A stretch of DNA of 42,112 bases, from contig JAJYLG010000023.1 of assembly GCA_021787985.1 (NCBI GenBank), forward strand, positions 1 through 42,112. The letters run 5' to 3'. Under the pieces are notes generated by a model. It saw nothing but the letters and a program-made list of their open reading frames with translations. It was not told the origin of the DNA and ran no database searches. This document shows, in pieces, positions 18,935 to 27,594 of this stretch (its first letter is position 1; each line of letters opens with the position of its first letter). The DNA comes from Chloroflexota bacterium (GTDB taxonomy: Bacteria; Chloroflexota; Dehalococcoidia; DSGV01). The position numbers were made by a program, and so were the translations under genes.

Positions 18935-18958
18935 GCACCTGGTGGCGGGCAGACGGGC
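18935..18958. repeat. decayed copy of the 23-nt palindromic module
   Basis: The right part (18944-18958) matches the copy at 7867-7889 at 14 of 15 positions (GGCGGGCAGAC then GGGC), while the left part has diverged. It is located between the nitrilase start and the next minus-strand gene's end. It is listed with low confidence because GC-rich sequence yields chance matches. Confidence 0.35.
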
Positions 18959-18967
18959 TCGGGGCGA

Positions 18968-19756
18968 TCAGCCCTCGCCGGTCGGCGGCGCGACCAGCGT
19001 GTCACGTGTCGCCGGACCGTCTCCGGAGCCGGCGGCCGGGCGGCGGGGTGTTCCGCGGCCGGCCCCCGTCAGGACGAGGAACCGCTCCTCGACGTAGCCG
19101 AGCTCATGCTCCCCCCAGCGGACCTCGAGCATGGTGCCGACGCGCGCCAGTACCTGCACCGGGTCGTCCTGTCGCAAGGTGCCGACCGCTGGCGCGAGCG
19201 GCGACGGCTGGCCGTAGACGAGCATGTCGGCGGCGGCGCGGTACGCACGCGGGCTGGCGTATCGTACTCGGTCGTGGACGCTCCGGGCGACCAGCCGCGG
19301 TCCCCGTGCGGGAGCAATGCCGAGCGCGTCGCGTCCCTCCAGCTCGGGCAGCCAGAGCACGGCCAGCGCGCCAGCCGCGAGCAGGTAGGCGACCACGCCG
19401 AGCCAGTAGCCGACGTCGTCCAGGCCGCCGCGGAGCAGGTCGGACCCCCAGAGGAAGAGCCAGGTCGCCAGGCCCACGGCCTGGGCCGACCAGAGGCCGG
19501 CGGCGATGCCGCGGCGCCGCTCCAGCGGCATGGGGCGCACCCACTCGACCGCCAGCGTGACGAGGCCGGCGAGCACGGCCCAGGGGAAAATGAGCCACGA
19601 GCCCTCGATGTCGGCCAGCGTGCGCGGCCGGCCAGCCGCCGGGCCGCCGGTCAGCTCCAGGAACATGGCGCCGACGGCGCACACGATCGCGGCCGCCGCC
19701 AGGCCCAGCCCCCACAACAGCCGTCGCTGCCCGGTGGTCAGCTCGCCGTAGGCCAC
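18968..19756 (-). CDS. integral membrane protein with C-terminal SH3-like domain
   Basis: The 262-residue product has four hydrophobic helices (LLWGLGLAAAAIVCAVGAMFL; WLIFPWAVLAGLVTLAV; GLWSAQAVGLATWLFLW; YWLGVVAYLLAAGALAVLWL), then a soluble domain. Residues about 195-240 (PAVGTLRQDDPVQVLARVGTMLEVRWGEHELGYVEERFLVL) look like a bacterial SH3 domain, a fold often binding peptidoglycan or peptides. No enzyme motif is visible. The start is the GTG at 19756 with a weak GGGAAG upstream. It lies 45 bp after the small membrane protein on the same strand, so the two likely share the promoter at 20028-20056. Function unknown. Confidence 0.7.
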   Translation of the reverse strand: MAYGELTTGQRRLLWGLGLAAAAIVCAVGAMFLELTGGPAAGRPRTLADIEGSWLIFPWAVLAGLVTLAVEWVRPMPLERRRGIAAGLWSAQAVGLATWLFLWGSDLLRGGLDDVGYWLGVVAYLLAAGALAVLWLPELEGRDALGIAPARGPRLVARSVHDRVRYASPRAYRAAADMLVYGQPSPLAPAVGTLRQDDPVQVLARVGTMLEVRWGEHELGYVEERFLVLTGAGRGTPRRPAAGSGDGPATRDTLVAPPTGEG

Positions 19757-19801
19757 CGTCCACTTCCCGCCCGTTGATGGTGTGGTCCGCCGCTGTCCGT
19801 C

Positions 19802-19963
19802 CTAGGTGCCCTGCTCGTGGGGCGCCGTCTCGCCGGGGCCCGGGGTGAGCGTGGGTTCGATCTGCTCCTCCGGCTCCTCGCACGACTTCATGCGGCGCCG
19901 GATGCCGATAGCAGCCGCGACCGCGGCGGCGACCGCGGTCAAGAAGAGGATGAACCGCTTCAT
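19802..19963 (-). CDS. small single-pass membrane protein (53 aa)
   Basis: The ATG at 19963 is preceded by a strong GAGGAGG, eight nt away. The product is MKRFILFLTAVAAAVAAAIG, a basic stop-transfer patch (IRRRMK), then a short acidic, proline-rich tail (CEEPEEQIEP, ending in GETAPHEQGT). The layout predicts one membrane helix with a cytosolic tail; it resembles small YtxH-like anchors in shape only. It is first in the minus-strand unit with the SH3-like membrane protein, and divergent from the TPR gene. I do not recognise a family. Confidence 0.65.
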   Translation of the reverse strand: MKRFILFLTAVAAAVAAAIGIRRRMKSCEEPEEQIEPTLTPGPGETAPHEQGT

Positions 19964-20027
19964 GGCAGAGCCTCCTCGGGGAACGGGTCCGTCCGCCCAC
20001 CGCGGGCAAGCGGCCCGCAGTGTCCGC

Positions 20028-20056
20028 ATGCTACGCTTCCGCCTCCCCCTCGTCAA
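20028..20056 (-). promoter_or_regulatory. promoter of the small membrane protein gene
   Basis: Minus-strand TTGACG (20056-20051), 17-nt spacer, TAGCAT (20033-20028). The leader of about 60 nt contains a GC hairpin (GCGGGC at 20002-20007 with GCCCGC at 20013-20018) and then the GAGGAGG. It is back-to-back with the promoter at 20076-20104. Confidence 0.75.
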
Positions 20057-20075
20057 CGCCGCATGAACTACCCCA

Positions 20076-20104
20076 TTGCGTCGCGGGGTGGGGTCTCCTA
20101 CAAT
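20076..20104 (+). promoter_or_regulatory. promoter of the TPR protein gene
   Basis: TTGCGT (20076-20081), 17-nt spacer, TACAAT (20099-20104). The start of transcription would be near 20111, about 22 nt before the ATG at 20133. Its -35 box is only 19 bp from the -35 box of the divergent promoter. Confidence 0.72.
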
Positions 20105-20132
20105 CACTCGGCATTGCGAGGTGCTGCAAGAC

Positions 20133-20975
20133 ATGACTACAGATGAGACGACCCGGGGCCGGTCGCTTCGCCAGTTGCGCGAGCAGGCGATCCAGCTCGC
20201 GACGCGCGGGCGCTGGGAGGAAGCGGTCCAGTGGAACCGGGCCATCCTTCAGGTCGCGCCGCGCGACGTCGACGCGCTCAACCGCCTCGGCAAGGCGCTA
20301 GCCGAGCTGGGCCAGTACGAGGCAGGGCGCGAGGCGTACCGCATGGCGCTGGAGGCCGAGCCGGCCAACACGATCGCCCGCAAGAACCTGCAGCGGCTCG
20401 AGCAGCTCGCCGGCGCCGGCGCCGTCTCCGAGGTGCGCGAGGGCGTCGAGAAGGTGGACCCACGCCTGTTCATCGAGGACACAGGACGCACCGGGATGGC
20501 GCAGCTCGCGCGCCCGAACCTGGAGGCGCTCAAGGCGATGGTGCCGGGCGACGTGGTCCGGCTGCGCGAGTCCGAGACCGGGCTGGTGGTCGACACGCCC
20601 GCGGGCGTGCTGTTGGGCGAGATCGAACCGAAGATCGGGCTGCGGCTCGCCAGCCTGATCCGCGGCGGCAACACGTACATGGCGGCGATCGCCGCGGTGG
20701 ACGAGCGCGGCGCACGGGTGTTCATCAAGGAGACGTACCAGTCGCCGGAGAACGAGGGGAAGGTCTCCTTCTCGGTGACTCCCGGTGAGATGACGCGCGG
20801 CTACGTGCGCGGCGACCTGCTGCACTACGAGGAGGACGAGGAGTACGAGGAAGAGCAGTACGCCGAGGCGCACGAGTTCGGCGAGGAAGAGCCGCCGGCC
20901 GAGGAATCGGAGCTGCCCTTCTCTCAGTACCAGCGGGCGGTCGAACGCGGTGAGGAGGAGGAGGAGACGGAGTGA
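20133..20975 (+). CDS. TPR-repeat protein with HIRAN-like middle domain and acidic tail
   Basis: The 280-residue product has two or three TPR helices (residues 14-90, with WEEAVQWNRAILQVAPRD and GQYEAGREAYRMALEAEP). A beta-rich domain (about 137-203) follows, reading GDVVRLR, then LGEIEPKIGLRLASLIRGGNTY, then VFIKETYQ. That part resembles HIRAN-type small beta-barrels in rhythm; this is my inference. The tail (231-280) is extremely acidic (EEDEEYEEEQ, RGEEEEETE), often a sign of nucleic-acid mimicry or binding to basic partners. The ATG at 20133 follows AGGTG. No signal peptide, so cytosolic. Function unknown. Confidence 0.75.
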   Translation: MTTDETTRGRSLRQLREQAIQLATRGRWEEAVQWNRAILQVAPRDVDALNRLGKALAELGQYEAGREAYRMALEAEPANTIARKNLQRLEQLAGAGAVSEVREGVEKVDPRLFIEDTGRTGMAQLARPNLEALKAMVPGDVVRLRESETGLVVDTPAGVLLGEIEPKIGLRLASLIRGGNTYMAAIAAVDERGARVFIKETYQSPENEGKVSFSVTPGEMTRGYVRGDLLHYEEDEEYEEEQYAEAHEFGEEEPPAEESELPFSQYQRAVERGEEEEETE

Positions 20976-21262
20976 GCCGATGGGGTGGTAAATGAAAAGT
21001 GAACGGTTCACGATGGCAAACATAGACGCTGGCAGGAGGCGCTGAGGGGCCCGCCGTCTCCGTGGCGGCAAGACGAGGAGATCCGCCCCGGGCCGTGTCG
21101 AGGGCGCGATCGCCCGGTGGGATGGCCGCACCGGGCTGGCGGTCGAAAGCAGCGAGGCGCGCTCGTTCGCGGTCGCGCCGCGGGGGCATCCGTAGCCGAA
21201 GAGAACGGAAGGCACGACAGGCCGGCGCATTGCGCGGGCGCCCGCTGCGCCCGGTCGGCCGG
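20976..21262. other. 287-bp gap between convergent genes
   Basis: It lies between the TPR gene stop and the mutase stop. It holds a locally AT-richer patch with a near-perfect dyad GTGAAC-G-GTTCAC at about 21000-21012, and the dyads GGGCGCCC and GGGCG/CGCCC near 21236-21252. There is no clear terminator with a T tract and no supported reading frame. Confidence 0.5.
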
Positions 21263-22933
<1,671 letters not shown>

Positions 22934-23052
22934 CCCGTTCCCTCCCGCTGCGGCGATCCTAGCACGCGTTCGCGCCGAGCGGTGTGCGGCCTGTCGGTCC
23001 GCCCGGCCGGGGCGCCGGCGCGCGTAGGGAGAGCGCTCGTTATGCTCAGACC

Positions 23053-23991
23053 ATGCGTGGACCACAGGCGCCATCGGGGGTGGCGATACGACTGGGAATC
23101 ACGGTCACCGTCTGGGGGGGCTACTTCGTCGTCGCGCGCAAGGCGGTGGCGACGACTTCGCCCGAGGCGCTGGCGTTCGGCCGTTACTTCGTCGGTGGTG
23201 TCGTGCTTGTGGTGCTGGTGGCGCTGCGCCGGCAGCTCCGCCTTGGTCGGAGGAGCGACTACGCGGCCGTCGGCTTCATGGCCGCGATGATGGCCGTGTT
23301 CAACATCTTCGGCTTCGTGGGGATGAAGCACGCACCGGCCACGGACGCGGCGATGATCATGCCGGCCATGCCGACGCTGTTCACCGCCGTCGTGGCCGCG
23401 GCCCTGCTGCGAGAACGGCTGACCGGCCGCCAGTTGGCCGGGCTGCTGGCGGCGCTGTGCGGCGAGCTGCTGGTGTTCCGTGAGCAGATGCTGGGGGGCG
23501 GCGCCGGCGGCGCGCGTCTCGTCGGCGACCTGATGTTCGTGGGCGCAGCCGCCTCATGGTCGGGGTACACGATCGTGAGCAAGCTGCTCGCGGGGCGCGT
23601 CAAGCCGGTGGTGGCGACGGCCTGGGCAGCCGGGCTCACGGCCGTGTTCACCGCTCCCTTCGGGCTGGCTCCGGCCATGAGCACGGTGCGCGGCGGTGTC
23701 ACCAGCGCGTTACTCTTTCAGCTCGCCTATCTCGGGTTGCTGCAGACCGTGTTCACCCTCATCTGGTGGTACGACGCCGTGGCGCGGATCGGGGCAACGC
23801 GGGCGGCGCTCGTGAACACGCTGGTGCCGGTGATCGCCATCGCGATGGCGTGGCTGATCCTGGGCGAGCGGCTCACGGGCGAGCAGGCCGTCGGCGCAGC
23901 GCTGGTGGTGCTCGGCGTGGCGGTGGCCGCCATATTCACGGGGCGGCGGCCGTCTGCGGCGGCGCTGGCCGAGGCACCGGCCGAGCCGTAG
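23053..23991 (+). CDS. EamA/DMT-superfamily transporter
   Basis: The 312-residue product has about ten hydrophobic helices arranged as two EamA repeats; each shows the typical beginnings ([17 protein letters not shown] and [22 protein letters not shown]) and the fourth-helix signature ([57 protein letters not shown]). Such proteins export metabolites such as amino acids or nucleosides; substrate unknown. The ATG at 23053 has no good ribosome binding site, but TATGCT (23041-23046) ends seven nt before it, so the mRNA may be leaderless. It is divergent from the mutase gene. Confidence 0.9.
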   Translation: MRGPQAPSGVAIRLGITVTVWGGYFVVARKAVATTSPEALAFGRYFVGGVVLVVLVALRRQLRLGRRSDYAAVGFMAAMMAVFNIFGFVGMKHAPATDAAMIMPAMPTLFTAVVAAALLRERLTGRQLAGLLAALCGELLVFREQMLGGGAGGARLVGDLMFVGAAASWSGYTIVSKLLAGRVKPVVATAWAAGLTAVFTAPFGLAPAMSTVRGGVTSALLFQLAYLGLLQTVFTLIWWYDAVARIGATRAALVNTLVPVIAIAMAWLILGERLTGEQAVGAALVVLGVAVAAIFTGRRPSAAALAEAPAEP

Positions 23992-24023
23992 AGCGCCGCT
24001 GCCATGCCACGAGCGTCACGCGG

Positions 24024-24269
24024 TCAGTAGATGATCCGCGGGCCGTCGCCGCGATCGTCTTCCGCCCCGGCGTCCTGCGCGGGGGGCCGGCGCCGCGGGT
24101 GCCGCTCCCAGCGCCAGACGGCGAAGATCGGGAGCACGAAGATGACGGGCACGAAGGCGAAGCCGTCACCGCGCAAGGCGAGACTCAGGGCGAAGAGCAG
24201 GAGACCGACCGCAATCGGCAGCAACGCGATCCGCAGGCCGGGGCGATCGTCTCGCGGGAGGATCGGCAT
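24024..24269 (-). CDS. small membrane protein (81 aa)
   Basis: The product has two hydrophobic segments (IALLPIAVGLLLFALSLAL and FVPVIFVLPIFAVW) and a charged tail rich in Arg, Pro and Asp. It begins 10 bp after tatA on the same strand and is probably co-transcribed with it. No strong ribosome binding site precedes the ATG at 24269, so it may depend on translation of tatA. No family recognised. Confidence 0.6.
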   Translation of the reverse strand: MPILPRDDRPGLRIALLPIAVGLLLFALSLALRGDGFAFVPVIFVLPIFAVWRWERHPRRRPPAQDAGAEDDRGDGPRIIY

Positions 24270-24279
24270 CAGCCGCGAG

Positions 24280-24630
24280 CTAGTCGACGTACGAGCCGCA
24301 GCGAGCGCAGAACCCGGGTCCGCCGGCCGGTGTGCCGCAGCGCCCGCACGATCGCGGACCGGCCGCGGGGGCGGGGCCGCTCGCAGGCGTGTATGCCGGC
24401 GGGGCGGCGGGCGTCTGGCCCTGGTAACCGCTGGCGGTCAGCGCCGGCAACTGCGGCTGGCTCACGGTGGTGTTCTCGGGCGTCTCGTCGCTCACGCTCT
24501 TGCGGAACTCGCGGATGCTCTTGCCCAAGGCGGATCCTGCCTGAGGCAGCTTGCCGGGGCCGAAGAGGATCAGCACCACCACAAGGGCGATGATCCAGTG
24601 AAGCGGGTTGGAGAAAAGTCCATCAAGCAT
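24280..24630 (-). CDS. tatA: TatA/TatE-type translocase subunit with C-terminal zinc ribbon
   Basis: The 116-residue product starts as a normal TatA: short N-terminus, one membrane helix (WIIALVVVLILF), the FGPGKLPQAGSALGKSIREFRKSV hinge and amphipathic helix that line the twin-arginine pore. After a Pro/Ala/Gln-rich linker (50-92) it ends with two CxxC knuckles (CGRCGTPAGGPGFCARCGSYVD), a zinc-ribbon tail not found in standard TatA. The ATG at 24630 follows GGAAGG by 12 nt, within a dyad (24631-24644). TATGCT at minus 24660-24655 may be the -10 box. No tatC nearby. Confidence 0.88.
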   Translation of the reverse strand: MLDGLFSNPLHWIIALVVVLILFGPGKLPQAGSALGKSIREFRKSVSDETPENTTVSQPQLPALTASGYQGQTPAAPPAYTPASGPAPAAGPRSCGRCGTPAGGPGFCARCGSYVD

Positions 24631-24644
24631 GGTGACGTGTCACC
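24631..24644. promoter_or_regulatory. GGTGAC/GTCACC dyad at the tatA translation start
   Basis: GGTGAC-GT-GTCACC directly abuts the tatA ATG and includes its ribosome binding site. As RNA, a 5-bp stem (GGTGA with TCACC, 4-nt loop) would cover the AAGGTGA site. As DNA it could be an operator for the divergent regulator that begins at 24723. Confidence 0.4.
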
Positions 24645-24722
24645 TTCCGAGGTAAGCATAGCGCACCAGCGCGCCGAAGATCTCACCGAGAAGTCAACAG
24701 GGACCGCGCGCGGCCGGAGAGA

Positions 24723-25547
24723 ATGCGACTGATCGGAGACCTTGGTTCCACCCCTCCTTCCCGCCAGCGGCGCACGGCGTACCGTGGGCTGTTGACGAGC
24801 CACGGCCGCGTGTTGTGTGCTCTCGCCTCGGACCCCGAGCCGACCTTGCGGGCGATCGCGACGCAGGTGAACCTGACGGTGCGCCAAGTACAAAACGTCC
24901 TCGATGAGCTGTACGCCGACGGGCTGGTGCGCCGTACGCGCGCTGAGCGCCGCTACCGCTATGAGGTGATTCCGGCGCTACGGGCTGACGTCGAGCCGCT
25001 GCTCGGGCACGCCTGGCCGCTGCTGATCTACTTCGCGCCGGCGGTCGACTTGGGACGGTCGCTCGGCCGGGAATGCGAGTGGGCGCGGACGTCGATCGGC
25101 GCCGATTCGGCCGCGGTCTATGCAGTGGAGCCTGGGCATGGACCGCGACGGGTGGCGAGCGCCGAGGACGCCGGCTCCGGAGAGCTGCCGGACTACCTGG
25201 CCCCGGGCGAGGGGCCGGTCGGCCGCGCGCTGGCGAGCGGGGCTCCTGAGCTGGCCGACGACTCCGCGCCGGCACCTGGCGTCGGTCCGCCAACCGGTGG
25301 ATCGGCCGACCGGGTGCGGGCGTTCCGGCGGCGTGCGGCGGTCGCCGTGCCACTCGGCGATGGCTCGGCGCCGCTCGGTGCGCTGCTGCTCGAACGGCGC
25401 TGGCGCCCGCCGTTTCGACGCGAGGATGTCTATCGGCTCGCCCCGTGCATCGACCGGCTGGCAACGGTGTTGCGGCGCGCGCAGGCGCTCCGCGAGCTGC
25501 TGGGCGAGATGGCGGCCGACGGAGGTTTGCGGTCCGACGTAGCGTGA
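24723..25547 (+). CDS. winged-helix DNA-binding protein with GAF-like sensor domain
   Basis: The 274-residue product has a helix-turn-helix in residues 41-75 (TLRAIATQVNLTVRQVQNVLDELYADGLVRRTR) with a short wing (RRYRYEVIP). Residues about 115-265 read like a GAF sensor domain (SIGADSAAVYAVEP, LAPGEGPVGRALASGAPELADD, AVAVPLGDGSAPLGALLLERRW, FRREDVYRLAPCIDRLATVL). GAF domains bind small ligands or cofactors, so this is a probable ligand-sensing regulator. The ATG at 24723 has GGAG just upstream. It is divergent from tatA and convergent with tRNA-Pro. The ligand and targets are unknown. Confidence 0.75.
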   Translation: MRLIGDLGSTPPSRQRRTAYRGLLTSHGRVLCALASDPEPTLRAIATQVNLTVRQVQNVLDELYADGLVRRTRAERRYRYEVIPALRADVEPLLGHAWPLLIYFAPAVDLGRSLGRECEWARTSIGADSAAVYAVEPGHGPRRVASAEDAGSGELPDYLAPGEGPVGRALASGAPELADDSAPAPGVGPPTGGSADRVRAFRRRAAVAVPLGDGSAPLGALLLERRWRPPFRREDVYRLAPCIDRLATVLRRAQALRELLGEMAADGGLRSDVA

Positions 25548-25598
25548 CGCGCGCCGGGCTGCTCCAGGCGGTCCCGCTCGACGTGGTTGAAGGGGCGG

Positions 25599-25676
25599 TG
25601 GTCGGGGAGAGAGGATTCGAACCTCCGGCCTCAGCGTCCCGAACGCTGCGCGCTAACCAGGCTGCGCTACTCCCCG
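25599..25676 (-). tRNA. tRNA-Pro (anticodon CGG)
   Basis: The minus strand folds into a full cloverleaf. Acceptor stem CGGGGAG pairs with CTCCCCG, followed by discriminator A and an encoded CCA (25601-25599). The D arm contains GCGCAGCCTGGTTAGCGC, the anticodon stem-loop is CAGCG-TTCGGGA-CGCTG with anticodon CGG and G37, and the T arm has GGTTCGAATCC. G37 and the CGG anticodon identify proline. Confidence 0.97.
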
Positions 25677-26030
25677 ACGAAGACCCGTGAAACGTGGCGC
25701 ATAGATAGCCTAGCAGAGGCATCGCTGGCCGCCAACGCCGTGTGGCCGCTGGTCGTGGCAGCGACCGCGGCCGTCCGTCATTCCGGCCAAGCGAGCGGGT
25801 GCGCGGAGCGAACCGCCGTGTACCGATACCATGATGTTGTTGGCCGGCGACCCGCGGACGGCGTGTCCGGGTGGCGCCGGTTACACGGGAGACGCCTGAT
25901 GGATGGAAGTGGCGGCGCATGACCGGGACGCGCGTCGGGGCCCCGCGACAGGGCGGTCGCACGTGGGCGGCGTAGTCGGGCAGCACCGGGTCCGCCCGCG
26001 GAAGGCGGGCGTCTTGGCGCAGGGGCGCGG
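25677..26030. other. 354-bp gap: tRNA promoter, then mostly uncharacterised sequence
   Basis: Near the left end is the tRNA-Pro promoter. The middle shows no convincing gene on either strand. At 25993-26011 a perfect 7-bp stem (CGCCCGC, loop GGAAG, GCGGGCG) ends about 20 bp before the next start codon; its core CCCGCGGAAGGCGGG resembles the palindromic module in hpnC. No promoter for the following glycosyltransferase was recognised. Confidence 0.5.
25707..25735 (-). promoter_or_regulatory. promoter of tRNA-Pro
   Basis: Minus-strand TTGGCG (25735-25730), 17-nt spacer and TAGGCT (25712-25707). Transcription would begin near 25700, leaving a leader of about 24 nt before the mature tRNA 5' end. 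Confidence 0.72.
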
Positions 26031-27590
26031 ATGAGCGCGACGGCCGAGGCCGCCGCCGCCCGGTCCGAAGGCGCCGCGGGCCTCCTCAGCCGGATGCTGG
26101 AGGCGGACTTGGCGCGTCCGCTGCCGCTCGCCATCCTTTCGGCCGTCTACCTGGCGAGCCGCGTTCCGCTGCTCAACCTTGGCTATGGCGCCGACCCCGA
26201 CACCTACCGCGTGGCGCTCTCCGCCCGCTATCTCCGGGACCACGCGAGCTACCTCCCCAGTCGGCTGCCGGGCTACCCGGTGCACGAGCTGGTCACGGCT
26301 CTCCTCTTCCCGCTCGGCCCGGTGGCGACCAACGCCGCGACGATGGTCGTGAGCCTGCTGGCGGTGTGGTGGTTCGCGCTGCTGGTCCGCGACCTGCGCC
26401 TGCCGATGCGCGCGCTGCTGGTGGTGGCGTTCGCCTTTGCTCCGTTGACGTGGATCAACTCCACCGTCACGCACGACTTCCTCTGGGCGATCAGCTTCAT
26501 GCTGGCCGGGTACCTGGCGGCCACGCGCGGCCGCTGGCGGCTCGCCGGCCTGCTGCTCGGCCTGGCGGCGGGCTGCAGGCTCACGAGCGCGGCGCTTGTC
26601 ATCGCGTTGTTGCCGCTTGCCTGGCGGAGCGGCCGGCGCGCGGCCGTGACGCTGGCGGTGACGGCGGCGATCACTGCGCTGGTCGTCTACTCTCCGGTCT
26701 GGGTGCGGTACGGCATCCACACCTTCGCCTACTCGGCGTATCGGCCGCCGATCCGCGAGGTGATGCGGGCCGTGACGAGCCAGTTCCTTGGCCTGCCGGC
26801 CTTTGTCGTCCTCGTCGCCGCGCTGCTGTGGGGCTGGCGGCGCCTGGGTGCGCTGCCCGGCCGCCTGCGCGACGACCCGCACCTGCTGGCGTGGACGATC
26901 GAGATCGGCGTCGTGGTATTGATGTACTCGCGGTTGCCGGTCAAAGAGGACTACCTGCTGCCGGTCATCCCCTTCGGATTGATGTGGCTGGCGCGCGTCA
27001 TGCCGCGCGGCTGGACGGGCGCCATCGCCGGGCTGATGCTGCTGGCCAACGGAGTCACCGTGTACACCGCCAGCCCGCAGGGATGGCTCGCGCCCACTTC
27101 GCTGCTGGACCTGCGGCCACGGCAGGGGCTGTTGCTGCAGGACCGCCAGTTGCGGGTGGACCGGATGCAGACGGTGGAGCGGGTCGGCACCTTTTGCGTC
27201 CCCGACCACTCTGTCGTGACGATCGGCTTCTACTTCCCCTACTTCGCCGAGATCCAGCGCGACCGGTTGCAGTGGCACGTTCCGCCGCTGGACCGCGGCG
27301 TGGTCGGCCCGCTGACGGACAAGGCGACGCTGACGCCCGCGGGGCACGACATCAAGTACGTCTGGCTGCTCGACAAGAAGCAGGCGCTCGCCTACCTGGC
27401 GCGGGGCTACACGATCTATTCGACGAACTTCCTGCTCGAGGACCGCGCGGTGGAGGTCTTCGATGCGTTTCCACGCGGGGTGCAGGACGTGCTGGCGAAG
27501 TACGGGAAGGGGGCCGACCATCCCGGGCCGCGGATGCTCTGTCACCCGGATGGCACCCTGACCCCCGCCCCGCCGTCGGCAGACGGATAG
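26031..27590 (+). CDS. GT-C type membrane glycosyltransferase (GT39/ArnT-like), first of tandem pair
   Basis: The 519-residue product has about ten membrane helices in the first 350 residues, then a soluble C-terminal part. The first large outer loop follows helix 1 and has acidic residues in GYGADPDTYRVALSARYL, as expected for polyprenyl-phosphate-sugar-dependent transferases. It would move a sugar from a lipid carrier to an acceptor on the outer membrane face. It shares many blocks with the next gene (for example YLPSRLPGYP, ELVTAL, PLGPVATN), so they arose by duplication. The ATG at 26031 has a weak AGGGG upstream; the following gene starts 4 bp after its stop. Confidence 0.78.
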   Translation: MSATAEAAAARSEGAAGLLSRMLEADLARPLPLAILSAVYLASRVPLLNLGYGADPDTYRVALSARYLRDHASYLPSRLPGYPVHELVTALLFPLGPVATNAATMVVSLLAVWWFALLVRDLRLPMRALLVVAFAFAPLTWINSTVTHDFLWAISFMLAGYLAATRGRWRLAGLLLGLAAGCRLTSAALVIALLPLAWRSGRRAAVTLAVTAAITALVVYSPVWVRYGIHTFAYSAYRPPIREVMRAVTSQFLGLPAFVVLVAALLWGWRRLGALPGRLRDDPHLLAWTIEIGVVVLMYSRLPVKEDYLLPVIPFGLMWLARVMPRGWTGAIAGLMLLANGVTVYTASPQGWLAPTSLLDLRPRQGLLLQDRQLRVDRMQTVERVGTFCVPDHSVVTIGFYFPYFAEIQRDRLQWHVPPLDRGVVGPLTDKATLTPAGHDIKYVWLLDKKQALAYLARGYTIYSTNFLLEDRAVEVFDAFPRGVQDVLAKYGKGADHPGPRMLCHPDGTLTPAPPSADG

Positions 27591-27594
27591 CGGA

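Noticed and set aside
20298-21230. A 310-residue minus-strand reading opposite the TPR gene
   Set aside because: It is a shadow of the acidic plus-strand gene (Leu/Val-rich where the real protein is Glu-rich) and covers the convergent gap.
25587-25922. A plus-strand reading across the tRNA (peptides such as GERGFEPPASASRTLRAN or REDSNLRPQRPERCALT)
   Set aside because: It is the antisense translation of tRNA-Pro, a well-known spurious product; the RNA gene explains the sequence.
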